Of a stretch of DNA of 64,000 bases, positions 42,178 through 50,886 are shown one piece after another. The notes beneath the pieces were generated by a model, which worked only from the letters and a program-made list of their open reading frames with translations, searched no databases and was not told the DNA's origin. The position numbers and the translations under genes were made by a program. This DNA comes from Flavobacterium suncheonense GH29-5 = DSM 17707 (GTDB lineage: Bacteria; Bacteroidota; Bacteroidia; Flavobacteriales; Flavobacteriaceae): the NCBI RefSeq assembly GCF_000430025.1, contig NZ_KE387021.1:241405-305404 (forward strand), written 5' to 3'. Position 1 is the stretch's first letter, and each line of letters opens with the position of its first letter.

Positions 42178-43041
42178 ATGGTTCAATACAACCCAAAAGA
42201 CTGGATTACTTTTATTTTCCGATTTCATAAATCCGATACGTTTCGGCAACTGATTCCGATGATGATTTTAATTGGTTTGTACTCGTACGGCGTGGGTTAT
42301 CTGGAAATGGAATACTGGAAACTGTCTGAGAACAGCCATGTAAAAAACATTACCATCATGCATGGGATGTTGGGTTTTGTAATTTCTCTTTTGCTTGTGT
42401 TCCGCACGAATACTGCCTATGACCGCTGGTGGGAAGGCCGGAAATTATGGGGAAGCCTGGTTAACAACAGTAGGAATCTCGCCATCAAACTGTCTGCTAT
42501 TTTAAACGACGAGCAGGATAAAACATACTTCCGCAATTTGATTTCCAGTTATGCTTCCATTTTGAACAAACACCTGAAAAATGAAGAAACGGGTTTGATG
42601 CTTTTTGACGGGCTGGATTTAAAAATCGACCACGAGAAACACCGTCCGAATCAGGTTGCGAAAATGTTGTTTCAGAAAGTAAACGATTTGTACACTTCAG
42701 GGAAAATAACCGGCGATCAGTTGATTATTCTCAACGCGGAAATTCAGTCGTTTACCGACATTTGCGGTGCCTGTGAGCGCATCAAAAACACGCCCATTCC
42801 CTACTCGTACAGTGCTTTCATCAAAAAATTCATTTTCTTTTACGTGATGACGTTGCCTTTTGGCTATGTTTTCAGTCTGGGTTATTATGTGGTTCCGGTA
42901 GTAGTTTTCATCTTCTACGTGCTGGCCAGTCTGGAATTAATTGCCGAAGAAATTGAAGATCCGTTCGGGAATGATGAAAATGATTTGCCTACGAAAAAAA
43001 TAGCTGAGAACATTGAAAAACACGTTACCGAAATCCTGTAA
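42178..43041 (+). CDS. Bestrophin-family channel-like membrane protein
   Basis: The 287-residue protein has the bestrophin/RFP-TM (UPF0187) pattern: RTNTAYDRWWEGRKLWGSLVNNSRNLA near 80-107, in which the DRWWEGR motif is invariant, and PFPYGYV-like TLPFGYVFSLGYYVVPVVVFIFYVLASLELIAEEIEDPFGNDENDLP at the end, where the EIEDPFG box is diagnostic. There are four membrane helices. Bacterial members form pentameric ion channels, often cation-selective, unlike the Cl- channels of animals. The short gap after recG suggests co-transcription, though no functional link is known. Confidence 0.9.
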   Translation: MVQYNPKDWITFIFRFHKSDTFRQLIPMMILIGLYSYGVGYLEMEYWKLSENSHVKNITIMHGMLGFVISLLLVFRTNTAYDRWWEGRKLWGSLVNNSRNLAIKLSAILNDEQDKTYFRNLISSYASILNKHLKNEETGLMLFDGLDLKIDHEKHRPNQVAKMLFQKVNDLYTSGKITGDQLIILNAEIQSFTDICGACERIKNTPIPYSYSAFIKKFIFFYVMTLPFGYVFSLGYYVVPVVVFIFYVLASLELIAEEIEDPFGNDENDLPTKKIAENIEKHVTEIL

Positions 43042-43092
43042 ATAATCTGCTTTTTTTGACGGGTTGGAAAGCACAAAACAATGAAAAATAAC

Positions 43093-43100
43093 TATCTTTG
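43093..43100 (+). promoter_or_regulatory. -7 promoter element (TATCTTTG) of pheT
   Basis: An exact TAnnTTTG match lies 24 bases before the pheT ATG. Confidence 0.55.
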
Positions 43101-43123
43101 CACACTTATAAAACGATACAGAA

Positions 43124-45550
43124 ATGCGCATATCCTACAATTGGTTAAAACAATTCATTAAAACAGATTGGAGTTCGGAAGAAACAGCCGCCCTGCTTAC
43201 AGATTTAGGTCTTGAGGTTGAAGGTGTGGATAAATTTGAAAGTTTAAAAGGCGGATTGGAAGGCGTTGTGGTAGGTCATGTACTTACTTGTGTTCAACAT
43301 TCTAACGCCGACAAACTAAAAGTTACTACCGTGGATATCGGTGCGGGAACACCGGTTCAGATTGTATGCGGAGCGCCAAATGTTGCCGTGGGGCAGAAAG
43401 TACCGGTAGCCACAATCGGAACAAAATTGTACGACAAAGAAGGAAATGCATTTGAAATCAAAAAAGGAAAAATCCGCGGGGAAGAAAGCCACGGAATGAT
43501 TTGTGCCGAAGACGAATTGGGGTTGGGCGAAAGTCATGACGGGATTATGGTTCTGGATGAAAAACTGACTCCGGGTACACCGGCCTCGAAAGTATTCAAC
43601 ATTGAAACCGATGAAGTGTTTGAAATCGGTTTAACGCCTAACCGTGCTGATGCAATGAGCCATTGGGGTGTTGCTAGAGATTTGCGTGCCGGACTGATTC
43701 AGAAAGGCATCAACCATTCCGAACTGATGACGCCTTCGGTAAGCAAGTTCAAAGTGGAAAAACGAACCTTAAAAATCGACGTTAAAGTTGAAGACTCAAA
43801 ATTAGCGCCGAGATATTGCGGGGTTACCATTTCCGGCATCACGGTAAAGCCATCGCCAAGCTGGTTGCAGAACCGTCTGAAAGCCATCGGATTAACGCCA
43901 AAAAACAACATAGTCGATGTAACCAATTATGTGTTACACGAATTAGGACAGCCGTTACACGCTTTTGACGCAGCCAAAATAAAAGGCAACAAAGTGATTG
44001 TTAAAACCCTTCCCGGAGGCACAAAATTCACTACACTGGACGACGTGGAGCGCATTTTGCACGAAGAAGATTTAATGATTTGTGATGAAATCGGCCCACT
44101 GTGCATTGCGGGTGTGTTTGGCGGAAAAAATTCGGGGGTAACGGAAAGTACTTCTACGATTTTCCTTGAAAGTGCTTATTTCAATCCGGTTTCCGTGCGA
44201 AAAACTGCCAAACGACACAGTTTAAGTACCGATGCTTCGTTCCGTTTTGAAAGAGGAATCGATCCGAACATTACCGAATATGCGTTAAAACGTGCGGCCT
44301 TGTTAATTCAGGAGGTTGCAGGCGGGGAAATTACTTCCGATCCAATTGATTTGTATCCGAAAAAAATTGAGGATTTTTCCGTGCTGTTGAATTTCAACAA
44401 CGTAAACAAAATCATCGGACAGGAAATTCCGAAAGAAACAATCAAGAAAATTTTGGTTTCCTTAGATATTAAAGTAAACAGTGTTTCCGATGCCGGTTTA
44501 GGATTGGTCATTCCGTCCTACCGTGTGGATGTACAGCGCGAAATCGATGTAATTGAGGAAATTTTGCGCGTTTACGGTTACAACAACATCAATTTTACCA
44601 CCAAACTGAACGCTTCGATTTCCAATTCCTCGCGAACGGAAGATTACAAGATTCAGAATATTGTGGCTAATCAGCTGACTTCGTTGGGATTCCATGAAAT
44701 GATGGCCAACTCGTTAACCTCACCGGAATACGTTTCGCTGTCGGAAAAACTGAAAGAAGAGCACAATGTTCTGATGCTGAATCCGTTGAGCAGTGATTTG
44801 TCGGCCATGCGCCAATCGTTGTTGTTCAGTGCTTTGGAAGCGGTGTCGTATAACATCAACCGAAGAAATTCCGATTTAAAATTATTTGAATTCGGGAAAT
44901 CTTACCATAAACCGATTTCAGGCTATGAAGAACACAAACATTTGACGTTAACCGTAACCGGAAACCGTTTGATGGAATCCTGGACGACGCCTGAAAAAGC
45001 ATCGGATTTCTTCCTTTTCAAAGGATACATCAACGCCATTTTATCCCGATTGGGAATTGCCAAAACCATCACCAAGCCTTTGGAAAGCGATGTTTTTGCC
45101 GAAGGTGTTCGCCTGAATGTCGGAACAGATACTTTGGTGGAGTTCGGTACCGTTAAAAAATCGGTTTTGAAGCATTTCGATATCAAACAGGAAGTTTTAT
45201 TTGCTGATTTCAACTGGGAAACCGTTTTAAAAGCGATAAGCACAAAGATTAAATTTACAGACATTCCAAAATATCCGGAAGTTCGCAGAGATTTAGCCTT
45301 ATTGCTTGATGCTTCGGTTGGTTTCGAACAGATTTACGAAATCGCGAAACAAACGGAGAAATCGTTGCTTAAAGAAGTAAACCTGTTTGACGTATATCGG
45401 GGTAAAAACCTTCCGGAAGGCAAAAAATCGTATGCGGTGAGTTTTACGCTGCAAGACAGCTCCAAAACGCTTACCGATGCTCAGATTGACAAAATTATGA
45501 GTAAGCTGCAACAAAATTTCGAGAAAGAAGTTGGTGCTACCTTGCGATAA
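43124..45550 (+). CDS. pheT: Phenylalanine-tRNA ligase beta subunit
   Basis: It pairs with PheS to charge tRNA-Phe. The 808-residue protein shows, in order, the N-terminal domain MRISYNWLKQFIK, a tRNA-binding EMAP-like domain (about 38-150: VVGHVLTCVQHSNADKLKV, CGAPNVAVGQKVPVA), the B3/B4 editing domain (LTPNRADAMSHWGVARDL, HELGQPLHAFDAAKI), B5 (IIGQEIPKETIKKIL), the catalytic-like core, and the C-terminal ferredoxin-like anticodon-binding domain (YPEVRRDLALLLD, GKNLPEGKKSYAVSF). All domains are intact. pheS is not nearby. Confidence 0.95.
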   Translation: MRISYNWLKQFIKTDWSSEETAALLTDLGLEVEGVDKFESLKGGLEGVVVGHVLTCVQHSNADKLKVTTVDIGAGTPVQIVCGAPNVAVGQKVPVATIGTKLYDKEGNAFEIKKGKIRGEESHGMICAEDELGLGESHDGIMVLDEKLTPGTPASKVFNIETDEVFEIGLTPNRADAMSHWGVARDLRAGLIQKGINHSELMTPSVSKFKVEKRTLKIDVKVEDSKLAPRYCGVTISGITVKPSPSWLQNRLKAIGLTPKNNIVDVTNYVLHELGQPLHAFDAAKIKGNKVIVKTLPGGTKFTTLDDVERILHEEDLMICDEIGPLCIAGVFGGKNSGVTESTSTIFLESAYFNPVSVRKTAKRHSLSTDASFRFERGIDPNITEYALKRAALLIQEVAGGEITSDPIDLYPKKIEDFSVLLNFNNVNKIIGQEIPKETIKKILVSLDIKVNSVSDAGLGLVIPSYRVDVQREIDVIEEILRVYGYNNINFTTKLNASISNSSRTEDYKIQNIVANQLTSLGFHEMMANSLTSPEYVSLSEKLKEEHNVLMLNPLSSDLSAMRQSLLFSALEAVSYNINRRNSDLKLFEFGKSYHKPISGYEEHKHLTLTVTGNRLMESWTTPEKASDFFLFKGYINAILSRLGIAKTITKPLESDVFAEGVRLNVGTDTLVEFGTVKKSVLKHFDIKQEVLFADFNWETVLKAISTKIKFTDIPKYPEVRRDLALLLDASVGFEQIYEIAKQTEKSLLKEVNLFDVYRGKNLPEGKKSYAVSFTLQDSSKTLTDAQIDKIMSKLQQNFEKEVGATLR

Positions 45551-45569
45551 AAAAAGAAACCATACATAC

Positions 45570-45604
45570 AAAATCCTGCAGACCCGTTTTGCAGGATTTT
45601 TTTA
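45570..45604 (+). terminator. Terminator of pheT
   Basis: AAAATCCTGCA (45570-45580) and TGCAGGATTTT (45590-45600) form a perfect stem followed by T. Confidence 0.85.
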
Positions 45605-45681
45605 TTGCAAATAACAAAGTTAAAAACTTGATTTTCAGCCACTAAATCACTAAATTAGAGCTGATTACAAATACAGCTCTT

Positions 45682-46398
45682 ATGCTTCTAAAACCAACGG
45701 ATATTCGCGAGAAACTGATTCTTAAGCGGCAAAAAACCGGAATCATTTCAGAGCAGTTAGCGTCTGTTGAGAAGATATTGGCTGAAAATGAAGCCAAACG
45801 CTCCGCAATCCGGAAAAAACTGAGTTCTAAAAATCAAAATACTGAGAATGCTTTTGTTTTCGATTTGCTGGAAACTGAGAATATTTTCCATATCGATCAG
45901 ATAAAAGCCATTTGTATTGATTATCGTCTGCGTTTTCTGGACAGTCATTTGTACAAAGTTCCTTTTCCGGAGGAAGTTATCACGAAAATCAGTCATCTTG
46001 AAAAACGGCATCACACCACATTGAGCGGCTTTAAACTCATGGCGCCGTCTAAAGTATTCCAACTGAAAAAATACAACGACCCGATTCTGTTTGCGCCCAT
46101 CGGCAACGATTATTACTATCTGATTCACAAATGGGGCAATGATTTGCATCCGCTGCGAAAATGGCTGGTACTGCCTTTCCGGAATTTAGGCTGGCTGTTA
46201 CTAACCCTTGTCCTTATCAGTGTGCTGTGCAGTATGGCACTACCCGATAATTTCTATGGCAAAGCCGAACCGACAACTTTCCGGTTGATTTCCTTTCTTT
46301 TTCTGTTCAAATACTGGTGCGCCATTGCGATTTACTTTTTTGTTTCGAAAGGAAAAAACTTCAACGTGAACATCTGGAACAGTAATTTTGGCGGATAA
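45682..46398 (+). CDS. Hypothetical membrane protein, 238 residues
   Basis: The N-terminal two-thirds is soluble: a helical coiled-coil-like start (MLLKPTDIREKLILKRQKTG, about 1-50), then a segment with LDSHLYKVPFPEEVITKISHLEKRHHTTL and LMAPSKVFQLKKYNDPILFAPIGNDYYYLIHKWG. Two membrane helices follow (about 170-190 and 203-222). I recall similar proteins in other Flavobacteriia without assigned function. No enzyme motif is visible. It shares a terminator with the convergent T9SS gene. Confidence 0.68.
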   Translation: MLLKPTDIREKLILKRQKTGIISEQLASVEKILAENEAKRSAIRKKLSSKNQNTENAFVFDLLETENIFHIDQIKAICIDYRLRFLDSHLYKVPFPEEVITKISHLEKRHHTTLSGFKLMAPSKVFQLKKYNDPILFAPIGNDYYYLIHKWGNDLHPLRKWLVLPFRNLGWLLLTLVLISVLCSMALPDNFYGKAEPTTFRLISFLFLFKYWCAIAIYFFVSKGKNFNVNIWNSNFGG

Positions 46399-46432
46399 AA
46401 AAATCCCGACCACAAACTGCAATCGGGATTAT
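46398..46432. terminator. Terminator between convergent genes
   Basis: AATCCCGA (46402-46409) and TCGGGATT (46423-46430) form the stem. The poly-U is strongest on the minus strand, serving the T9SS leucine-rich-repeat gene. Confidence 0.75.
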
Positions 46433-46451
46433 TTCAGACTATTTTCTGATT

Positions 46452-48668
46452 TTATCTCTTGATAAACTTAGCGTTAGAAGTTCCTTTATCCGAATTGATT
46501 TTGATAAAATAATTCCCGGAAGCCAAACTCGAAACATCAACCGTTTTCACATTTTGCGCACTTGGAACCACAACAACTAACTGTCCTAATTGGTTGTAAA
46601 TGCTGATAGAGCTTACTTCGATAGTTTGTTTAGTGTCAATATTCAGAACAGTATTTACCGGATTCGGATATACATTGAAATATTGTCCAAACTCAAAATC
46701 CTGAGTGCTTAACGCCTGAATTGTTGTGGTAGCTGTGTTGGTTACAATCGGGAAGTTGTAATCGAAATAAATGTTTGCTGAATTACTGAAAGTATCGCCG
46801 TTTACCAAAGTTGGCTTGGTTTTGATTTTGAAGGCTACGTAACCGTCGTTGTTGGCATCGTCGAAAGGTAAGTTGATGTTTTCGAAGATGAATTCTACTT
46901 TGTTGCCGTTGATTCTGGTATAAAAATCGTGACTGCCTTTGATTGGAACAATTGAGTTCACATCAAATTTTGTGGTATCAATCATGTCTTTTACTACGAT
47001 ATTTTCAGCAGGATAAGTTCCGGTGTTTTCAAAACGGATTACGTAGTGCACGTACTTCCCTACTTCACTTGGCGAAATTACAGCTCCTTCCAAACAAGTT
47101 TTATCGTTGGGATCGTAAGAACCCACAACAATTTGTTTGATAGCAGAAATATTATCATAAGGCACTTCATCACCAACCATTGATGTTATTGTGGTGGTAA
47201 AATTCAACTGGTCTCCAATATTAACTGAAGGTATGTCAGTTGGAGCATTAATATTCATTGTGAAGTAAATAACTCTGCTTTCTAATGGTTGCAAATTGGT
47301 AAAATCCCAACTCAAATTATCAACAGATTGACTATTAGGCATTGGAGAAGCTGATAATAAGTCCATTTTTGAATCTTCAAAACTCAAAGAAATAGCCCCT
47401 GATTGTATTTGATTTCCCTTGTTTTTATATATTAAGGCATAATAACTATCAAAACCAGGTCTTGCAGGGTTTGTAGGGAATAATACAACTTCCAAATCTT
47501 GATGTACTCCATTGGCTGTTAAGCAGAAGTTTTGAGTGAATGGAGATGGTTGTGTTGGAAAATCTACAACAACATTAGCGGGTGAAACAGAGAAATAGGA
47601 TGGATTTTCCAAGACCGGAGTTATAGTATGTGTTCCTGCCTGCACAGTAATAGAATAATTTCCTGAAGTATCTGAAATGAAAGTTCCGCTATTTATTCCC
47701 TCAGAAATACTGAATTTTAAGTTTTGAAATGTTGAATCCAAAACATCACAACCGTTATTATTATCATCAAATTTAGAATTACCTTGTATAGTGTAAAATC
47801 TACCTCCAGGAACAAAAGAACAATATGAATTTACAACACAATTTGAATACCCATTTACGCTTACCATTGCTTGTATATCATCTAATTCCGCCTCATCAAC
47901 ACATATATACTCAAGCGTTGGGTTTCCAGAAAAATTAAAATTATTATACTGTCCGTTTTTCACAAAAAGACTTCTTAGCTGATTGTTGTCACAACTAAAG
48001 CCAAAAGACCCGTATGTTACATGACTAAAATCTAACGTTTGAATATAATTATTAAAACAGTCAACAATGTTAAGCATTTCAGAATCAGAAACATTTAAAG
48101 CTGTAAGTTGGTTGTTTACACAATATAACTCTGTAAGACTATGCAAATTAGTAAGATTTAAATCTTGAATAAAATTATTCGAACATTCAACATAAGTCAA
48201 ACCAGTAAATATACTTAAATCTAAATCTGTTAGCGAATTAAAACTGCAATCCAATGTGTTTAAATTAACATTTGGAGATAAATTTAAATCTAATAAAGAG
48301 GTAATCTGATTTGTCGAACAATGAAGCTTCTCCAAATTTACCAATGCGCTTAAATCAGTGTTTGAAACCTGATTAAAATTAAAGTCTAAAGAAGTTAGGT
48401 TTACAAAATAACCTATCCCTTCTAATGAAACAATACTCCTGTTCTCAAGATATAACTCTTTAATCAATAAAGCTTCACTCAGTTCAATCAATCCATTTTC
48501 ATTAACATCAACTGCAACAAAATTATTATTAAAATCTTTAGCTGTATTATTACTCGGACTCGACAATAAAATTGCTGATTCTAAATTTGTATCCGAAAAG
48601 GTAATAACCTGTGCCTTCGAAACTGATATAATGCTAAAAAGAATTAATAAAAAGTAAAATTTCTTCAT
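46452..48668 (-). CDS. T9SS-sorted leucine-rich-repeat surface protein
   Basis: The 738-residue protein has a signal peptide (MKKFYFLLILFSIISVSKA), an N-terminal leucine-rich-repeat region (about 60-270) with Asn- and Asp-rich LRRs such as NLTSLDFNFNQ, LEKLHCSTNQITSL and LTELYCVNNQLTAL, and a linker with GCDVLDSTFQNLKFS. A Bacteroidota domain containing GSYDPNDK follows (about 510-640; I believe DUF7619), then a type A T9SS sorting domain (about 665-738: QYFNVYPNPVNTVLNID). The N-terminal LRR part is clearly more AT-rich than the C-terminal third. It is secreted or surface-attached, perhaps adhesive. Confidence 0.87.
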   Translation of the reverse strand: MKKFYFLLILFSIISVSKAQVITFSDTNLESAILLSSPSNNTAKDFNNNFVAVDVNENGLIELSEALLIKELYLENRSIVSLEGIGYFVNLTSLDFNFNQVSNTDLSALVNLEKLHCSTNQITSLLDLNLSPNVNLNTLDCSFNSLTDLDLSIFTGLTYVECSNNFIQDLNLTNLHSLTELYCVNNQLTALNVSDSEMLNIVDCFNNYIQTLDFSHVTYGSFGFSCDNNQLRSLFVKNGQYNNFNFSGNPTLEYICVDEAELDDIQAMVSVNGYSNCVVNSYCSFVPGGRFYTIQGNSKFDDNNNGCDVLDSTFQNLKFSISEGINSGTFISDTSGNYSITVQAGTHTITPVLENPSYFSVSPANVVVDFPTQPSPFTQNFCLTANGVHQDLEVVLFPTNPARPGFDSYYALIYKNKGNQIQSGAISLSFEDSKMDLLSASPMPNSQSVDNLSWDFTNLQPLESRVIYFTMNINAPTDIPSVNIGDQLNFTTTITSMVGDEVPYDNISAIKQIVVGSYDPNDKTCLEGAVISPSEVGKYVHYVIRFENTGTYPAENIVVKDMIDTTKFDVNSIVPIKGSHDFYTRINGNKVEFIFENINLPFDDANNDGYVAFKIKTKPTLVNGDTFSNSANIYFDYNFPIVTNTATTTIQALSTQDFEFGQYFNVYPNPVNTVLNIDTKQTIEVSSISIYNQLGQLVVVVPSAQNVKTVDVSSLASGNYFIKINSDKGTSNAKFIKR

Positions 48669-48713
48669 TTAAGTAGATTTAGTGGTGTAAATATATCGTA
48701 TCTAGATTTTTCT

Positions 48714-48750
48714 TACAAAAAAATCCCAACCGGTAACGGTTGGGATTTTC
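48714..48750 (-). terminator. Terminator of rpsA
   Basis: AAAATCCCAACCG and CGGTTGGGATTTT arms enclose GTAA; the A-run on the left gives poly-U on the minus strand. Confidence 0.88.
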
Positions 48751-48770
48751 AATATTTAAGAATAAAAAGA

Positions 48771-50540
48771 TTACTCTCCTTTATCCATTCTAGCTTTTAG
48801 TTCAGCTAATGCATCGATATCACCTAAAGTTGATTTTTCAGCATTGTTTGAAGAGGAAGCAACATTGTTAGACTCAGCAGCTTTCACGTTTTTCTCTTCT
48901 TCTTCACGGAAGATAGCCGTGTGAGAAGCCACTACTCTTTTGAATTCTTTGTTGAACTCAATTACTTTGAAGTCTGCCGTTTCTCCTTTTTTCAATTTCT
49001 TACCGTCTTCTTTTTCTAAGTGACGAGTAGGAATGAAAGCCACGATATCATCACCAAATTCTACAGTAGCACCTTTGTCTACGATTTCAGCGATAGTTCC
49101 GTTGTGGATTGTTCCAACCGCGAAAGCCTCTTCGTATTTATCCCAAGGGTTAGCTGTAGTTTGTTTGTGACCTAAAGACAATTTACGTCCTTCTACGTCT
49201 AATTCTAATACCACAACATCTAATTTGTCACCTACGTTAACGAATTCAGATGGGTGTTTGATTTTCTTAGTCCAAGAAAGGTCAGAGATGTATACTAAAC
49301 CGTCGATTCCTTCTTCTAACTCTACGAAAATACCGAAGTTAGTAAAGTTTCTAACGATACCTGTGTGTTTAGAACCTACAGGATATTTAGCCGTGATATC
49401 AGTCCAAGGATCTTGTGTTAATTGTTTGATACCTAAAGACATTTTTCTTTCTTCTCTGTCTAAAGTTAAGATAACTGCCTCAACAACATCCCCAACTTTT
49501 ACGAAATCCTGAGCACTTCTTAAGTGTGTAGACCAAGACATTTCAGAAACGTGGATTAAACCTTCAACACCTTCAGCCACTTCGATGAAAGCACCGTAAT
49601 CCGCAAGAACTACAACTTTACCTTTCACTTTGTCACCCACTTTTAAGTTAGCATCTAAAGCATCCCACGGGTGAGGGTGTAATTGTTTTAAACCTAATTG
49701 GATTCTTGTTTTCTCATCATCGAAATCAAGGATTACCACGTTCAGTTTTTGATCTAATTCAAGAACTTCAGATGGGTGGTTGATTCTAGACCAAGATAAG
49801 TCAGTGATGTGGATTAATCCGTCTACACCTCCTAAGTCGATGAATACACCGTAAGAAGTAATGTTTTTAACAACACCTTCTAATACCTGTCCTTTTTCTA
49901 ATTGACCGATAATTTCTTTTTTCTGTACTTCAATATCAGCTTCGATAAGCGCTTTGTGAGAAACAACAACGTTTTTGAATTCGTGGTTGATTTTCACCAC
50001 TTTGAATTCCATAGTTTTGTTTACATATTGATCGTAATCACGGATAGGTTTCACGTCAATTTGAGAACCTGGCAAGAACGCCTCGATTCCGAATACGTCA
50101 ACGATCATACCACCTTTAGTTCTGCATTTCACGAAACCGTTAACGATTTCTCCAGACTCATTAGCAGCGATAACTCTATCCCAAGCTTTGATTGTACGTG
50201 CTTTTCTGTGTGATAATACTAACTGACCTGATTTGTCCTCACGAACGTCGATTAATACTTCCACTTTGTCACCCACTTTTAAGTTCGGATTGTAACGGAA
50301 CTCATTTAAAGAGATAACACCTTCAGATTTAGCGTTGATGTCAACGATAGCGTCTCTTTCAGTAATTCTAACCACTACACCTTCCACTACTTCTTCAGCA
50401 TCGGTAGAGATGAATGTTTTAGCTACTAAATCTTCGAATTCTTTAAGGTTTTGAGCGTCTACTGCATCGATACCTTCTTCGAAGTTGTGCCAGTTAAAAT
50501 TTGCTAAAAACTCTTCTTGTGTTTTTTGTAATTCAGACAT
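48771..50540 (-). CDS. rpsA: 30S ribosomal protein S1
   Basis: It promotes mRNA binding and unfolding at the small ribosomal subunit. The 589-residue protein has about six S1 (OB-fold) domains. The middle ones are clear: YGVFIDLGGVDGLIHITDLSW, YGAFIEVAEGVEGLIHVSEMSW and FGIFVELEEGIDGLVYISDLSW, each followed by LDxExRKxSLGxKQ. I chose ATG 50540 (MSELQKTQEEFLANF), which follows a promoter at 50660 and a leader of about 110 bases; the frame continues further upstream to 50651 but that extension is implausible. Acidic N-terminus and charged C-terminus are typical. Confidence 0.94.
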   Translation of the reverse strand: MSELQKTQEEFLANFNWHNFEEGIDAVDAQNLKEFEDLVAKTFISTDAEEVVEGVVVRITERDAIVDINAKSEGVISLNEFRYNPNLKVGDKVEVLIDVREDKSGQLVLSHRKARTIKAWDRVIAANESGEIVNGFVKCRTKGGMIVDVFGIEAFLPGSQIDVKPIRDYDQYVNKTMEFKVVKINHEFKNVVVSHKALIEADIEVQKKEIIGQLEKGQVLEGVVKNITSYGVFIDLGGVDGLIHITDLSWSRINHPSEVLELDQKLNVVILDFDDEKTRIQLGLKQLHPHPWDALDANLKVGDKVKGKVVVLADYGAFIEVAEGVEGLIHVSEMSWSTHLRSAQDFVKVGDVVEAVILTLDREERKMSLGIKQLTQDPWTDITAKYPVGSKHTGIVRNFTNFGIFVELEEGIDGLVYISDLSWTKKIKHPSEFVNVGDKLDVVVLELDVEGRKLSLGHKQTTANPWDKYEEAFAVGTIHNGTIAEIVDKGATVEFGDDIVAFIPTRHLEKEDGKKLKKGETADFKVIEFNKEFKRVVASHTAIFREEEEKNVKAAESNNVASSSNNAEKSTLGDIDALAELKARMDKGE

Positions 50541-50659
50541 GTCTGATAAAAAATTTGTATTCTGTTCCTCTCGTGTTTCGTAATGCGTTAGAAAAAACAG
50601 AAGCGTTTTACATATAAATGATTGATACCTAAAGGAAACACTTCGCGCCAAAAGGTGTG

Positions 50660-50690
50660 CAAAAGTACAAATAAATCTTTAATTACCAAA
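50660..50690 (-). promoter_or_regulatory. Promoter of rpsA (TTTG-N19-TACTTTTG)
   Basis: On the minus strand TTTG (plus 50687-50690) and TACTTTTG (plus 50660-50667) are 19 bases apart, matching both promoter halves exactly. Transcription should start near 50653, giving a leader of about 110 bases. Confidence 0.8.
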
Positions 50691-50780
50691 GTTTTGAGCA
50701 AGAGAATAGAACCAAAAACAAAGAAAAAAGAGTTTTGAATATTCTGGAGCGAATGGTTCCGGCATTTCTGGAAAACGAAA

Positions 50781-50823
50781 TTCCCGCTTTCCGGCGCGCA
50801 TGGCGCTTTCTTCAATCGGGGCT
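50781..50823 (-). ncRNA. Possible structured RNA element upstream of rpsA
   Basis: On the minus strand this reads AGCCCCGATTGAAG, then a small GC-rich hairpin (GCGC-CAT-GCGC), then GGAAAGCGGGAA. The pattern (G)CCCCGATTGAAG...GGAAAGCGGG recurs between genes of Flavobacterium as I recall, and the outer parts (CCCG and CGGG) can pair. It lies between the terminator of the cupin gene and the rpsA promoter, so it would be a separate transcript. Assignment is from motif memory only. Confidence 0.4.
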
Positions 50824-50852
50824 ATTAGAAAAACTGTATTGAATACCAGCCA

Positions 50853-50880
50853 ACAAAAAACCCGATGAAACATCGGGTCT
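50853..50880 (-). terminator. Terminator of the cupin gene
   Basis: ACCCGATG (50860-50867) and CATCGGGT (50871-50878) form the stem around AAA, with A-run on the left giving poly-U on the minus strand. Confidence 0.85.
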
Positions 50881-50886
50881 TGTATA

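Noticed and set aside
45757..46149. 130-codon minus-strand frame
   Set aside because: It is antisense to the gene at 45682, which has a plausible topology and terminator.
50588..50873. Minus-strand frames upstream of rpsA
   Set aside because: They cover the RNA-like element and promoter, and encode no known pattern.
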